Shown here in pieces: positions 22,125 to 33,500 of a DNA stretch of 64,000 nucleotides (position 1 is the first letter of the stretch; each line of letters begins with the position of its first letter). Made by a program: the position numbers and the translations under genes. The stretch spans positions 2,666,001 through 2,730,000 of the forward strand of contig CAJFCV020000003.1 of NCBI GenBank assembly GCA_904066235.2, written 5' to 3'. The notes under the pieces were generated by a model, which was given only the letters and a program-made list of their open reading frames with translations, made no database searches and was not told where the DNA came from. The stretch is from Bursaphelenchus xylophilus. Taxonomy: Eukaryota > Nematoda > Chromadorea > Rhabditida > Aphelenchoididae.

Positions 22125-23149
22125 ATATTTTTTCCTCCATTTTTGCCAAGGCACCTCAAATTCTCAGCTAGCTTTACAATATCAAAAAATGCATTTTGGC
22201 GAGCTGCGCCCTTCTTTTATACTAGCTAAATCTTCAGACTAAAATAGATAAAGTCCGGAAACGGGACAAAGAAATATATAATTATCAGAGTAAAGCAACC
22301 ACCTCGGCCTATGATCTCACATCAAAAAAAAAGTATTTTTAACTCGCCAATCCTTTCATCCCACATTTGGGAAATCAGATTACAAGCTTACAGACAGTCG
22401 ATGTTTACTCTCCGCATATAAGGCGATTTCACAAAACAATTTTACAAAAATTGCCCTAAAAATAGCCCGCGAAATCTCTGGCCCCGAGCTGACATTGTCC
22501 TCAAGTCTCATTACCAAAAAATTTCCGCCCCTTTTTTCGTAAAATACGACGGCGGATTAGGGGTGGGGAAAACACGGCGTCGTCGTAGGAGAATTGCGTG
22601 TTACGGTCTCCACAGAATTCGGCGCCTAATCCCTTCGGGGAGACAAAGAAGCTTTGGCAAACAAAATTGGACCTTTCCCGCCGCTAATTGATTATTTTTA
22701 GCCCGCAAAGTTTTCGCCAAAAAACATGTGGAAATTGATGGCGAATGCAATATAAACGTCAGGAATTGATTGGAAATGTGAACGAAAGGTGAGAAATTAC
22801 TGAAAACACGGCAGATACATAGTAATTGTAAATTTTTTGAGAAAAAAAAATTGATGACAAAAAAATTTATTTTTGGTTTTACGACGTGAAATTGAAAAAA
22901 AAATGAAATAAAAACTTTACTCTGGCTTGATTAAGCATCGAATTTTGTGATGTCAGAAAAAATAAAGAAAAAAAATGTTATTGCCTGAGAGCAAGAATAC
23001 AGTGAAAATTAATTTTAGCAATTACTCAAAGCCTATTTATAACAAACACTACGATAAAAAATGGCGTTAAACCTTTGTAAAACGAACCGCAGAGGACTAA
23101 AAATTAAAACGTTTTGTTATAAGAGGGATGTGTTCTGCGGAGTTTTACT
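22125..23149. other. Intergenic DNA with a GC-richer island
   Basis: At 22545-22660 the sequence is G/C-richer and can form a GTCTCC...GGGGAGAC stem, but no RNA family is recognised. The rest is AT-rich without a gene. Confidence 0.4.
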
Positions 23150-23330
23150 TACACTATTGATTCATAGGCAAAAAAGTACCATTTTGCATCCAGGAAGCAT
23201 CAAAAAATGTGGCAAAATACCTCCCGCTCCAATTGAAAAATTTTCCTTTTTTTCACTTGGAGAGGGAAGCATTTTGCCACATTTTTGATACTTCCCGGAT
23301 GCAAAATGGTACGTTTTTTGTCCGTGTGGA
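23150..23330. repeat. Family-C MITE
   Basis: GTACCATTTTGCATCC and its inverse GGATGCAAAATGGTAC flank a short core. The outermost ends have diverged. Confidence 0.8.
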
Positions 23331-23690
23331 AAGAAATATGCAAAAAAAAAATATTCCGTATAACAGCTAAAAATTGCGCAAAAATCCTAAATGCCCTTCC
23401 ATTTTCATCTTTAAAACCTTTTAAGGGAGAGTTTTAAAAATCTCTCCCATTGACATCATGGATATCATCATTTCTGGTGCGTGAAACTCCTCAAAATTAG
23501 GTTTTCGGCAAAGTGGAAGAAGTTTGAAAAGTTAATTTGTAAACTAGAGGCTACAACAAGAATCAAAAAAAAAATAAATTTGCTTTTTAGGACAAACTTG
23601 TTTCTTTTGTGATTTGTCGCTTGTTGTTTTTCAAATTGCTCCAACAAAGAAGATGAGTCACAAATTTCAAAGTGATTTTCATTTTGACAT

Positions 23691-23835
23691 CAGTCTGTTG
23701 GGAAAATAACGGCGGGTAGTCGCATCAAAATGTCTCGCCTCACCGCTATCACGCACCAAATCTCCAGCTTCGCCCGCCCTCACAAAACGATAATTCCAAA
23801 GCGCGACGATCCGCCGTTATTTTCCCGACACACTG
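23691..23835. repeat. Family-A/B variant MITE
   Basis: CAGTCTGTTGGGAAAATAAC, then GGCGG, lies at the left, and CCGCCGTTATTTTCCCGACA at the right. Confidence 0.85.
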
Positions 23836-23854
23836 AATTTTATTCTGAAATGTT

Positions 23855-24140
23855 TTTGCTCATTTTCAGTCAAAAAATCGACGGCCTGAGGACTTTTACA
23901 ACGACCCCTTTTGAACTATCAGTCTGTCGGGAGAATAATGTGGATTCGTCAAACCTTGGAAAAGACCATCCTCGTCTTGCGACGGCTGAGGATTTGGTGC
24001 GTGACTGCAGCGAGACGAGACGTTTTTTTGCGACAAATCCACATTATCTTCCCGATGGACTGATAGTTCGAAATGAGTTCAAAAGGGTCGTTCGAAAAGT
24101 GCCCATGCCGTCGAATTTTTGATTGAAAATGAGCAAGATT
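23855..24140. repeat. Family-B MITE nested in a larger palindrome
   Basis: The B copy (23920-24062) is framed by outer arms TCGACGGC...GACCCCTTTTGAACT and the inverse ending GCCGTCGA. The MITE sits at the centre of the outer hairpin. Confidence 0.75.
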
Positions 24141-24314
24141 ATTGGTCTGTCGCCAACTTTTCGTGTCATCAATTGCACTATTAGTACTTTCATAAAGTGC
24201 ATGGACATTTTTTCGCTCTTTCACAGCACATTGAATTTGACTACACAATACATAAATGATTTGTAAAATACGGAGTCTCAGCCTATGACATCTATGAATA
24301 CATAGGGCAGTATA

Positions 24315-25411
24315 CAGGGTGTTTCAAGAAATTTGGAAGAAACTAGTTGCGAATATTTTTGAGCTCTTGCTAGTTATCGCAGAAATTCTTTTTGTTTCTA
24401 AAACTTGACAGCGGGCGGTTTTGTACTGAACAAAAAAAAATTTTTTTCGTCGGCGGAGAGGCCAGTTCTCGGCCGAGGCATTTGGGGCCTTTTTTAAAAA
24501 TCACACCTTATTACATCGTGGAAACTCTGTTACAGTGGCCAAAATCATGTTTACGTTAAACCTCCGTGGATTTTGCGGTATGCTTTTTTTGCGTTTTCGA
24601 TTTTACGCAACATCCGCGGAGGCGCGACGGAGACCGCAGATTTCGGCGGACTTTGTTTTGGGCACTCGGTTTTTGCAAATCCATGTTGGAAAAAAGGTTG
24701 GGGCGATTTTTTGTTGTCATCCGATGCACAGAGGGCAAAAATTTTGTACTTTTTTCCCCGGCGGAGGATTCGGCGGAGGCTTTCTCAAAGGGTCAAAACA
24801 AAATTTTGACTCTTTTGATAAAGCCTCCGCCGAAACCTCCGCCGATGTGTCCGCCGGATCAAAAAAATAAGAAAAATGGTGTTGCTGTGATGGATTCTTG
24901 TAGCTGAGTTTTTTCCCGGACTCCTAAGACTGTTCTGACCCTTTGATAAAGCCTCCGCCGAATCCTCCGCCGGGGAAAAAAAGTGCGAAATTTTTGCATC
25001 TGTGCATCGGGTGACAACAAAAAATCACCCCACACTTTTTTCCAACCTGAATTGAATGATCCAAAGGCTCAAAACGACGTCCGCCGAAACCTGAGGTCTC
25101 CGCCGTGCCTCCGCGGATGAGCGAAAATCGAAAACAAAAAAAGCATACCGCAAAATCCACGGAGGTTTAACGTAAACATGATTTTGGCCACTGTAACAGA
25201 GTTTCCACGATGTAATAAGGTGTGATTTTTAAAAAAGGCCCCAAATGCCTCCGCCGAGAACTGGCCTCTCCGCCGACGAAAAAATTTTTTTTTTGTTCAG
25301 TACAAAACCGCCCGCTGTCAAGTTTTAGAAACAAAAAGAATTTCTGCGATAACTAGCAAGAGCTCAAAAATATTCGCAACTAGTTTCTTCCAAATTTCTT
25401 GAAACACCCTG
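24315..25411. mobile_element. Mariner-type foldback element, 1.1 kb
   Basis: Both ends read CAGGGTGTTTCAAGAAATTT (one inverted) and are flanked by TA. Homology between the arms extends several hundred bases inward, through a GGCGGAGG/CCTCCGCC-rich zone. No transposase is present; the ORFs inside are products of the symmetric GC-rich repeat. Confidence 0.88.
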
Positions 25412-25439
25412 TATAGGGTAGAAATCAATGAAATTGAAT

Positions 25440-25633
25440 ATACAGTGGGGGATCTGATCCAGTGGCGAAAAACGTACCATTTTGCATCCAGCAAGTATCA
25501 AAAATGTGGCAGAATGCATCCCTCTCCCTCTCCAAGTGAAAATACTCTGATTTCAAATGCGTGCCCTTGAAAACGAAGTTTTTTCGCTTGGAGAGGGAAG
25601 CATCTTGCCACATTTTTGATGCTTCCCGGTCCC
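25440..25633. repeat. Family-C MITE fused to a family-D element
   Basis: ACAGTGGGGGATCTGATCC starts the copy. The right end is cut at GATGCTTCCCGG, where a CTAGTCGCGCC element begins. Confidence 0.8.
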
Positions 25634-25635
25634 TG

Positions 25636-25880
25636 TACTAGTCGCGCCATTAAGTCCGTAGAATTTTTTTCGCCGATGTCGCGGGGTGCGCTCGCCGAAA
25701 AGTGCATGTCGCTAATGCAAAAACGGGAAGTCGCAGCGGCGCGGGGGAAAAACGCACTGTGCAATTTCGAGATGCACTGTGCGAAAGCGAAAAAAAGTCT
25801 AGGCACTTTATGAAAATGCTGATAAGGACTACTGAAGTCAGCGAAAAATTGATGATTTTTCTTTCCTGACGGACTAGTAA
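25636..25880. repeat. Family-D element, diverged
   Basis: It starts ACTAGTCGCGCCATTAAGTC and has internal GCACTGTGCAA and GCACTGTGCG. A CGGACTAGTA motif near 25869-25879 may be the right end. Confidence 0.55.
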
Positions 25881-25915
25881 AAGGGCTTTCTTGAACTTAC
25901 TTTGCTTTCTTATAC

Positions 25916-26358
25916 ATTGACGGGCCTTATCCAGTGGCAAAAAAGGTATCATTTTGCATCCGGGAAGTATGAAAAATGTGGCAAAATGCTTCCATTTCCA
26001 AGTGAAAAAGCTCCGATTTCAAAATCGCGCCCACTTTTTTTGTGAGGAAAAAGGACGAGCCCTTCAAAACAAAGTTTTTTTCACTTGGATAGGGAAGCAT
26101 TTTGCCACATTTTTGATACCCCCCGGATGCAAAATGGTACGTTTTTTGCATCCCGGAAGGGACCAAAATGTCTCCAAGCCCTTCCCTTCTCTAAGCTAAA
26201 AACCCCCGCTTTGAAGAGCCCGCCTTGAAGGAAAGGGCGCGCTTTTCAAAGCGGAGTTTTTTAGCTTAGAGAAGGGAATGGTTTGGAGTCATTTTGGTCC
26301 CTTCCGGGATGCAAAAGGAGACGTTTTTTGCCATTGGATCAGGTCCCTGACTGTAAGA
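25916..26358. repeat. Double family-C palindrome
   Basis: A normal family-C hairpin (25916-26145) runs directly into a second hairpin built of GGAAGGGACCAAAATG, CAAGCCCTTCCC, AGCTAAAAA and its inverse. The far end is GGATCAGGTCCCTGACTGTA. A 64-bp direct repeat (25840-25903, 26375-26438) flanks the structure. Confidence 0.75.
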
Positions 26359-26962
26359 AGAAAAAGGTGAAGTGAGCGAAAAATTGATGATTTTTCTTTC
26401 CTGACGGACTAGTAAAAGGGCTTTCTTGAACTTACTTTAGTCTCTTCTACTCTGTCACTTTACAGAATAAAATCATAGCGTCTCCACTAACACTGTGCAA
26501 AATACAGATCTTCTCAAAAAAAAAAACACTATACCTTTCCCTAAACTCCCTGAAACACCCTCTAAACCCACCTCCAACTGCTCCACTCGACTCGACAGCA
26601 CGTCTTCCTTTCCTGGCCGAGCTCCCATTAAGGAACGAAACGGGCGTCAAAGAACGCGTGAGTTGGAAGACAAACATCGTTTCGGGTTTATTTCACTCAT
26701 TATCCACTGCCCTTGCACTTCCCGGAAATTGCGCACTCTTTGCATTTTACGCCCCAAAGATGACTTTTTTCCCTCGTTTTTTGTTGCGATTTTCCGGAGA
26801 CTTTTTATGATTATGTGATCTTTGCAGTCTTGGAAGTTGTAGCTTTAATTTTTTGGGATTACGGTAAGATGAATTGAAAAAAAAATATTTATTGAAAACT
26901 ACGAAATAACAAACATTGAAAGACCGTAAATAAATAAATTATTTTAGTCAGGTTAATCTTTT

Positions 26963-27150
26963 ACTAGTCCGTTCGCAAAGTGGAGTGATTTTTGCGACAT
27001 GCACTGTACGAGAACAAAAGTTCACTTTGCACAGTGCAATTCTTGATTTTTGCACCGTAAAATAGGCTTCTTCGGGCTGTTGCTAGCACTAGTTTTTCTG
27101 TACAGTGCAAACGCCAAAAATCACTCCAGCGACTTTCGGAACGGACTAGG
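26963..27150. repeat. Family-D palindromic MITE
   Basis: The ends are ACTAGTCCGTTCGCAAAGTG and TCGGAACGGACTAG, with internal GCACTGT/ACAGTGC blocks. The signal-peptide-like ORF overlapping it is part of the repeat. Confidence 0.8.
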
Positions 27151-27307
27151 AAGCACTGAAGTCAGCAAAAAAATGCTGAATTTTGTAAGCAAAATGCTCA
27201 ACGGGCGATGCTCAGATTTTTATGAAATTTTATACATGCGTAAGCTGTTGGTTGCTTTTCCGAAATGTTTTAGGTAGCGGTTTGCAAGAACAACCGAAAA
27301 AGAAAGT

Positions 27308-27444
27308 TAGTCGGGAAAATAATGTGGATTCGTAGTGCCTTGAAATTGCCCATCATTGGTTTTCGAAGGCTTGAAATTTTGTGAACGACTGCGACGAGGC
27401 GAGACATTGTGCTGCGAAAAATCCATATTATTTTCCTGACAGAG
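27308..27444. repeat. Family-B MITE
   Basis: GTCGGGAAAATAATGTGGAT lies at the left and ATCCATATTATTTTCCTGAC at the right. Confidence 0.8.
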
Positions 27445-27502
27445 AGGAAAATTTGTTCCAAATTTGAAAAAAATCCAAGCATCGCACTCTGAGCGCTTTT
27501 TA

Positions 27503-30500
27503 TTAATGTTCAGTTGAGAATTGTCGATTTCGCAGCGCTCTGAGCTCGTCGTCCAACCGTTTCTGCGTCGAATCCAATGCTTTCATCGCCGAAGTTTGCG
27601 AGAAGGAGGTGTGGATTCGTGGGCGTTCCGCAACCGATGGAGTATAACTATGACGGCTGGCGCGAGAGACCGGCGTTCTGGAGCCCTGGCTTGGCCGACG
27701 ATCGCCCATTCGACTGGCCGAATGTGAGGTGAGATAGACCTGGAAAATAAAGAGATATAAAAGTTGTTGAGGCTTTGTGAGGTCAGTCTTAATCAGAGAT
27801 TGCCACGGCTCCGGAGCCGGCTCTTGGCTCCGGAGAGCCGGCTCGGATTCGGAGCCGCAAACCTTTTTAAGCTTTTCATGGGAGCCGGGAGCCGGAGCCG
27901 GAGCTGCAAATTTGGCCTCGGCTCCGGCTCTGGGAGCTAAGAGCCGGAGCCGGAGCCACAATTTTGACCGTGGCAATCTCTGGTCTTAATTAGACCAAAA
28001 TTAACTTTTATCAAACGAACCCTTTCTATAGCAAGCCAAATTTTCAGATACCTGTAGATTCGTTGTACGGAGGCTCAACTGCATGCACAAGTGCAGTCAA
28101 GCCCCTGCACAATGAATCGCCAGGGAGCAAGAAGATCATTCGTTATAGAAAGTCGTCGTTTTACAAAGTCTAAGTTAAGTCCAAAGCAACCACTTGTAAC
28201 CTCCAAACTTATTCGTTATAAACAGGCTTTGTTGCATGGAAGTTAGTTGTAAAGATTTTTCACTGTCTTACTAGTCCTTCCGGAAAGTCGCGGACTGATT
28301 TTTAGAGCTTGCACTGTGTAAAAAGGACAGGGTGCGAGCGACAGCTCAAAAAAGCCATTTGCACGGTGCAAAAAAGAAAAAATTGCACAGTGCAAAGTGA
28401 AGTTTTGTTTTCGCACAGTGCATGTCGTAGAAATCACTCCGTCGACTTTTTTGGACTACCAGCGTGTCGGGAAAGTAATGAGCACCCTCCGAAAATCGAG
28501 TAGCTGAAGTGAAAAGCAATTTGATTTTCCTGCACGATTATTTTTCGTTTCAGTGACACAACCGGCGCAGCGACATTGTGTTCATTATTTCATTATTTTC
28601 CCGACAAGATAGCATAAAAAAGCAGCACCTACCTCAGTGCTATTCGACCTTCTCGAAACAGAACTGTCAATCGACGCGGCTTGACTTCCCCTGCTGAGTC
28701 TTCGATTGCTCCTCACCCTGGACCTTCCACTCTCCGAAGTGCTGTCAATGTTCAGCGGAGTCGCACTCTCTCCACTCTTACTATTGCTGCGGCTGAGCCC
28801 ACGGTTCGGCTCGTTGGTGCGGTTCCGCAGGGCCGGTATGACCGGCGACTGCGTCTCCTTCTGCCGCTCTTCCCACGTTTTCTTCCGCTCCCACCACTCC
28901 AGTTGAGGTGCGGGCGTGCCTACCGCCTCATGTGTGGAATGTTTGCGAAAGTTCTGGCGATTCTCGGACGGCACCGGCGACCGACCACGCCGTGCCATCC
29001 GCTGATTTTCGGCCTCCAACGCGGCGCGTTGGGCTTTGAGTTCGGCCATGGCTTGCCGATGCTTCACTTCCTCTTGTTCCCGCTCCATTTCCGCGCGTTG
29101 CCGTTGAACGGTGCGCTCGGCACTGGAATTTTGCGAGGGTTAGAAGGTAAAATACGCCCATTTTTTTCTTCTCTTTATAGAGTGGCAAAAAAAATCGCTA
29201 TAAAAAAAGAAAGTGTTCAAATTGCGACACTCAGATCAGTCTGTCGGGAAAATAATGAGCAAATGTCGCTGTGCCGATCGCGTCGCTGAAGTGAAAAGCA
29301 ATTTTCTTTTGCCGCGACACGATTAATTTTTTTCAGCGACAATGCAATTTTTGATGCGACAGAGTGCTCATTATTTTCCCGAGAGACTGATATATTTATG
29401 TTGATGAAATTCGGCGCAAAGTCAAATTAAACTTTTGCGAAAAATATGTTACATTTCCAACTCGCGCTCTACAGAAACCAGTGATATTTTGAGATCACAA
29501 GTTATGCCAAAAATTCAGCATTTTTTTGCTGCTTTCGGGACAAAAATTCTTGATAATTTGCACAGTGCGCTTTCCTCCGAAAACACCATTTCCCACAGTG
29601 AATTTTGGAGTTTTAGTTTTTTTTTTGCACTACGCAACGTCCGCTTTTTTTACTTTTCACACAAAAATCGACTTGGGAAGGTTGCGACCGAAAAAGCGTT
29701 TTACTTCTGGACACTCTCAACGTCTTGCGTGGTCTCTTGGCCGCAAAAATCGTTGAATATCTTGGCTCTCCATGGAAAGCGCGGGTTAAAATTTTCAGGA
29801 ATTGGTATCCGGCCTATGTCCAATTAATTAAAACACGATTTCTGAGTCACTGGATCAGCCATGGACATAGGAAAAAATCGATTTTGAGTTTTTGATTTTA
29901 AAATGACTGTAGGCATCCTATAAACATAATGCTGAAATATTTTGCCCAATTCCTTCTTTAACCTACTGTAATTTACAATTTAATGATTTTACAGTAATCG
30001 ACCATTACAAGAAAACTACAGATTAGAAATGGCTGAAATTGGTAATACTTATGTTTTAGGCCATGCCCATCATAACAGACACATAATTTTGGCAGTCGGG
30101 TTACTGTAACATACCGCAATATAGGTTCAGCCGCACAAAATCAGCCATAAAAAATTTGTTTCTGAAAACCCGCAGCTGATTTTTACATATGTTAATCAGC
30201 GTAAAATTCTGCCCTAGAAACATTAAAAAAAAGTGTAAAAAGCCATGATCCGTTTTTCGTGGTATAGTGGATTTAGGCCAAATTTAGTAATCCAAGGGTC
30301 GCGAGTTCGATCCCCGTGGAACCAAAATCCGTAATACTGCCCAAAATCATAAAAAATCAATTGGGCTGAATTGTATAGCATGCATGGGAAGTATGAAAAC
30401 CTTTATAAAAAGTGATTCGCATTTTTGAAAGCATTTTTTGAAGATGACATCAGAATTTTGTTTTTCGTGGATTACGGTGCAAATTGAGTTTAGGAAAGTT

Positions 30501-33500
30501 GGTAAAAATTACTGTATAGAGGTTTTCAAGCCTTCTAAATTCAATGGGATAAATTTTTCGGACCTAGGATTACTATAACATAGACAAAACGGATTTCGGC
30601 CGCTAAAAATCGGCCGTAAAAGCGTTGATTTCAAAGAAAACGCCATTAATACTACGATTTTTGGAATCAGCGTGAAATTTGGCTCTAGAATCATTACATA
30701 CTGTACCTTAGTTGACCGCTTGAATTTTACAGAATTTTTTGCCGTAAAATCACAAATTTTGGGGTGAGTGAAGTCATCCGCGGAAATCGAAAAATAAAAT
30801 CCAAAGTTTCTTGGCTACAAGTATGTACAACCACCAATAAAATGTAGCTTTAAAATATTTTTGTCTAATTCCATTGCTAATGCGGTTTTATTTACAATTT
30901 TCAAATATGAAAATAATTCACCAAAGAGAAAAAAGTATTTGACAGCACGACTGTGTTTTGAGTTGATATAGTGTGGAATTTTACGCTGATTCCAAAAATC
31001 GTATAATTAACGGAGTTTTCTTTGAAATCAACGTTTTTACGGCCGATTTTTAGCGGCCGAAATCCGTTTTGTCTATGTTACAGTAATCCTAGGTCCGAAA
31101 AATTTGTCCCATTGAATTTAGAAGGCTTGAAAACCTCTATACAGTAATTTTTACCAACTTTCCTAAACTCAATTTGCACCGTAATCCACGAAAAACAAAA
31201 TTCTGATGTCATCTTCAAAAAATGCTTTCAAAAATGCGAATCACTTTTTATAAAGGTTTTCATACTTCCCATGCATGCTATACAATTCAGCCCAATTGAC
31301 TTTTTATGATTTTGGGCAGTATTACGGATTTTGGTTCCACGGGGATCGAACTCGCGACCCTTGGATTACTAAATTTGGCCAAAATCCACTATACCACGAA
31401 AAACGGATCATGGCTTTTTACACTTTTTTTTAATGTTTCTAGGGCAGAATTTTACGCTGATTAACATATGTAAAAATCAGCTGCGGGTTTTCAGAAACAA
31501 ATTTTTTATGGCCGATTTTGTGCGGCCGAACCTATATTGCGGTATGTTACAGTAACCCGACTGCCAAAATTATGTGTCTGTTATGATGGGCATGGCCTAA
31601 AACATAAGTATTACCAATTTCAGCCATTTCTAATCTGTAGTTTTCTTGTAATGGTCGATTACTGTAAAATCATTAAATTGTAAATTACAGTAGGTTAAAG
31701 AAGGAATTGGGCAAAAATATTTCAGCATTATGTTTATAGGATGCCTACAGTCATTTTAAAATCAAAAACTCAAAATCGATTTTTTCCTATGTCCAGGCCT
31801 AACTGGCGGCTGATTCAGTGACTCAAAAATCGTGTTTTAAAAATTAATTTAAAAAAATTTTTTTTTTCGAAAAAAATCAGAAAAAATCTCAAAAAATACA
31901 CCGAAAAATCCCAACATTTACCTCTTTGAATAACCCGGTAAATTTGCAAAGTGTAAAGAAACTCTTTTTTCTACAAAAAAGTAGGATTTGTAACATAAAA
32001 CCCCGTATTTTACCCTCCTCTTTTCTCACCGTAATCTCTCGCGTTCGTCTTCCTCCCACTCCTTTTGCTTCTCCAATCTTTTCCTTTGTTCGTTCTCTTG
32101 AATTTGATGCAACAAGTCCAAGCGATGTTGCTCCTTTTCCCAACGCTTCGACTCCTCGATTGGGTCGTAATAAGCGGGCCGATTCACCAGCGGATCGCTT
32201 AGAATTGTAGCACCCAGCGAGCGATTTGTTGTGTTGAAATTGGAGTCTATTGGAGGTGGAGCGGAGGTTTGCATAGCAAAGTCATCCTGGAAATTTTTTT
32301 TTTTGAATTTTAAAATACGAGAATAAATGTTGTGTTGCAAAAAAGACGTAGAATTTGATGTAATTTGGCATAAATTTAGATGTTGCATATATATAATTGA
32401 TATTTTTTGATTGTTTTTTTTTCAGAAAGGAAGGCTGTAGCCTAAACAAAAGAGCAGATATCAGTCTGTCGGGAAAATAATGAGCACTCTGTCACATCAA
32501 AAATCGCATCGCCGCCGAGAAAACGAATTGTGCCGCAGGAAAATCAAATCTTCTTCACTTCAATTGGCGCAGCGACGGTGTGCTCATTATTTTCCCGACA
32601 GACTGAAATCACTATTTTTTCTGTTGCCGGCTTTCCTAATTTTCCAAACTCTGGTTATGCTGACTTCAAACCGGGCCGGTCCGAGATCAAGCCATTAAAA
32701 TCTTGAAAGGTCGGCCCAGCCGGCCCTAAAAAGTTTTATAAATTTTATAAAACATCTAGACAAATTTCCATCACGCTCAAATCATTTTCAAAAACCCAAT
32801 TTTTTCAATTGAACTGAAAGTTAACTTATTATTTATTTTTTGGCCAGAAAATGCCGGTTTTTTGGAAAGCATAAGCTAAAAATGATCGCCAAAAAAAATC
32901 GAAATTTTCTCCTTTTTTAACCAAAAAGTCTACTTGGCTTTTGCCTTGCAACTGCCAAAAATAACCATAATACAAGACAACCCTCCACTACACCAACAAA
33001 CAACTCAAAAACAAACTGCCGCGAGAAAATTTTCCGCAAAAAATGGCCGTATTTCCAGAAGAAAACATTGGCTAACATAAGACCCCTATGCCCCAAATAA
33101 GAATCCCTTCAACGAAACCAATCGCATTAACAGTGTGAAAAACATAGCCGCAGGGCTTCGTGTGGTGCTTTCAATCACATGAACGTGAGAAACCTTGGCA
33201 TACATGTGTCCAAGACAGAATAATAAGGCTTTTCTTTGAGGCCGTTATAAGGCTTTTTGGGTGACAATGTTGAGCAATTGTTATACCGTATGCTGGAAGT
33301 ATGAATTCTAGTTTGTGGATGGGACGAAAAGAGGAGAAACTTCTAGGGTTTTCTATTTCAAAACTGTGAGTCTTTTTAGATGGTTTTTGTTCTTAACTTT
33401 GCCTTCAGGCAAAATTCGAAAAAACTTGGGAGTCTGATTTTAAGGATTTAAAAAACTGAGAGCCACTGGCAAAAAATTCATCCAACTATTTTTCGAAATG

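Larger units (their letters stand above)
29829..31839. mobile_element. Foldback element with inward tRNA-like modules (IR2)
   Basis: Arms of about 855-865 bp (left to about 30683, right from about 30976) are inverted copies, ending near AAAACACGATTTCTGAGTCA. Each arm has a tRNA-like block. The arm text from 29871 (AATCGATTTTGAGTTTTTGA onward) is also found in the loop side of IR3 near 44645, which links the two families. It lies in an intron of the coiled-coil gene. Confidence 0.85.

Noticed and set aside
24535..25160. Several overlapping ORFs of 60-110 codons
   Set aside because: They lie within the symmetric mariner-type foldback, and matching ORFs appear in the inverted arm.
27050..27277. 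ORF starting with a signal-peptide-like stretch
   Set aside because: It lies within a family-D palindromic MITE and its apparent signal peptide is repeat sequence.
28681..29289. 202-codon plus-strand ORF
   Set aside because: It is antisense to the well-supported coiled-coil exon 28633-29122.
30252..30324. Functional tRNA gene
   Set aside because: A and B boxes are good but acceptor and T-stem pairing is poor, and the sequence is duplicated inside a foldback; called tRNA-like instead.
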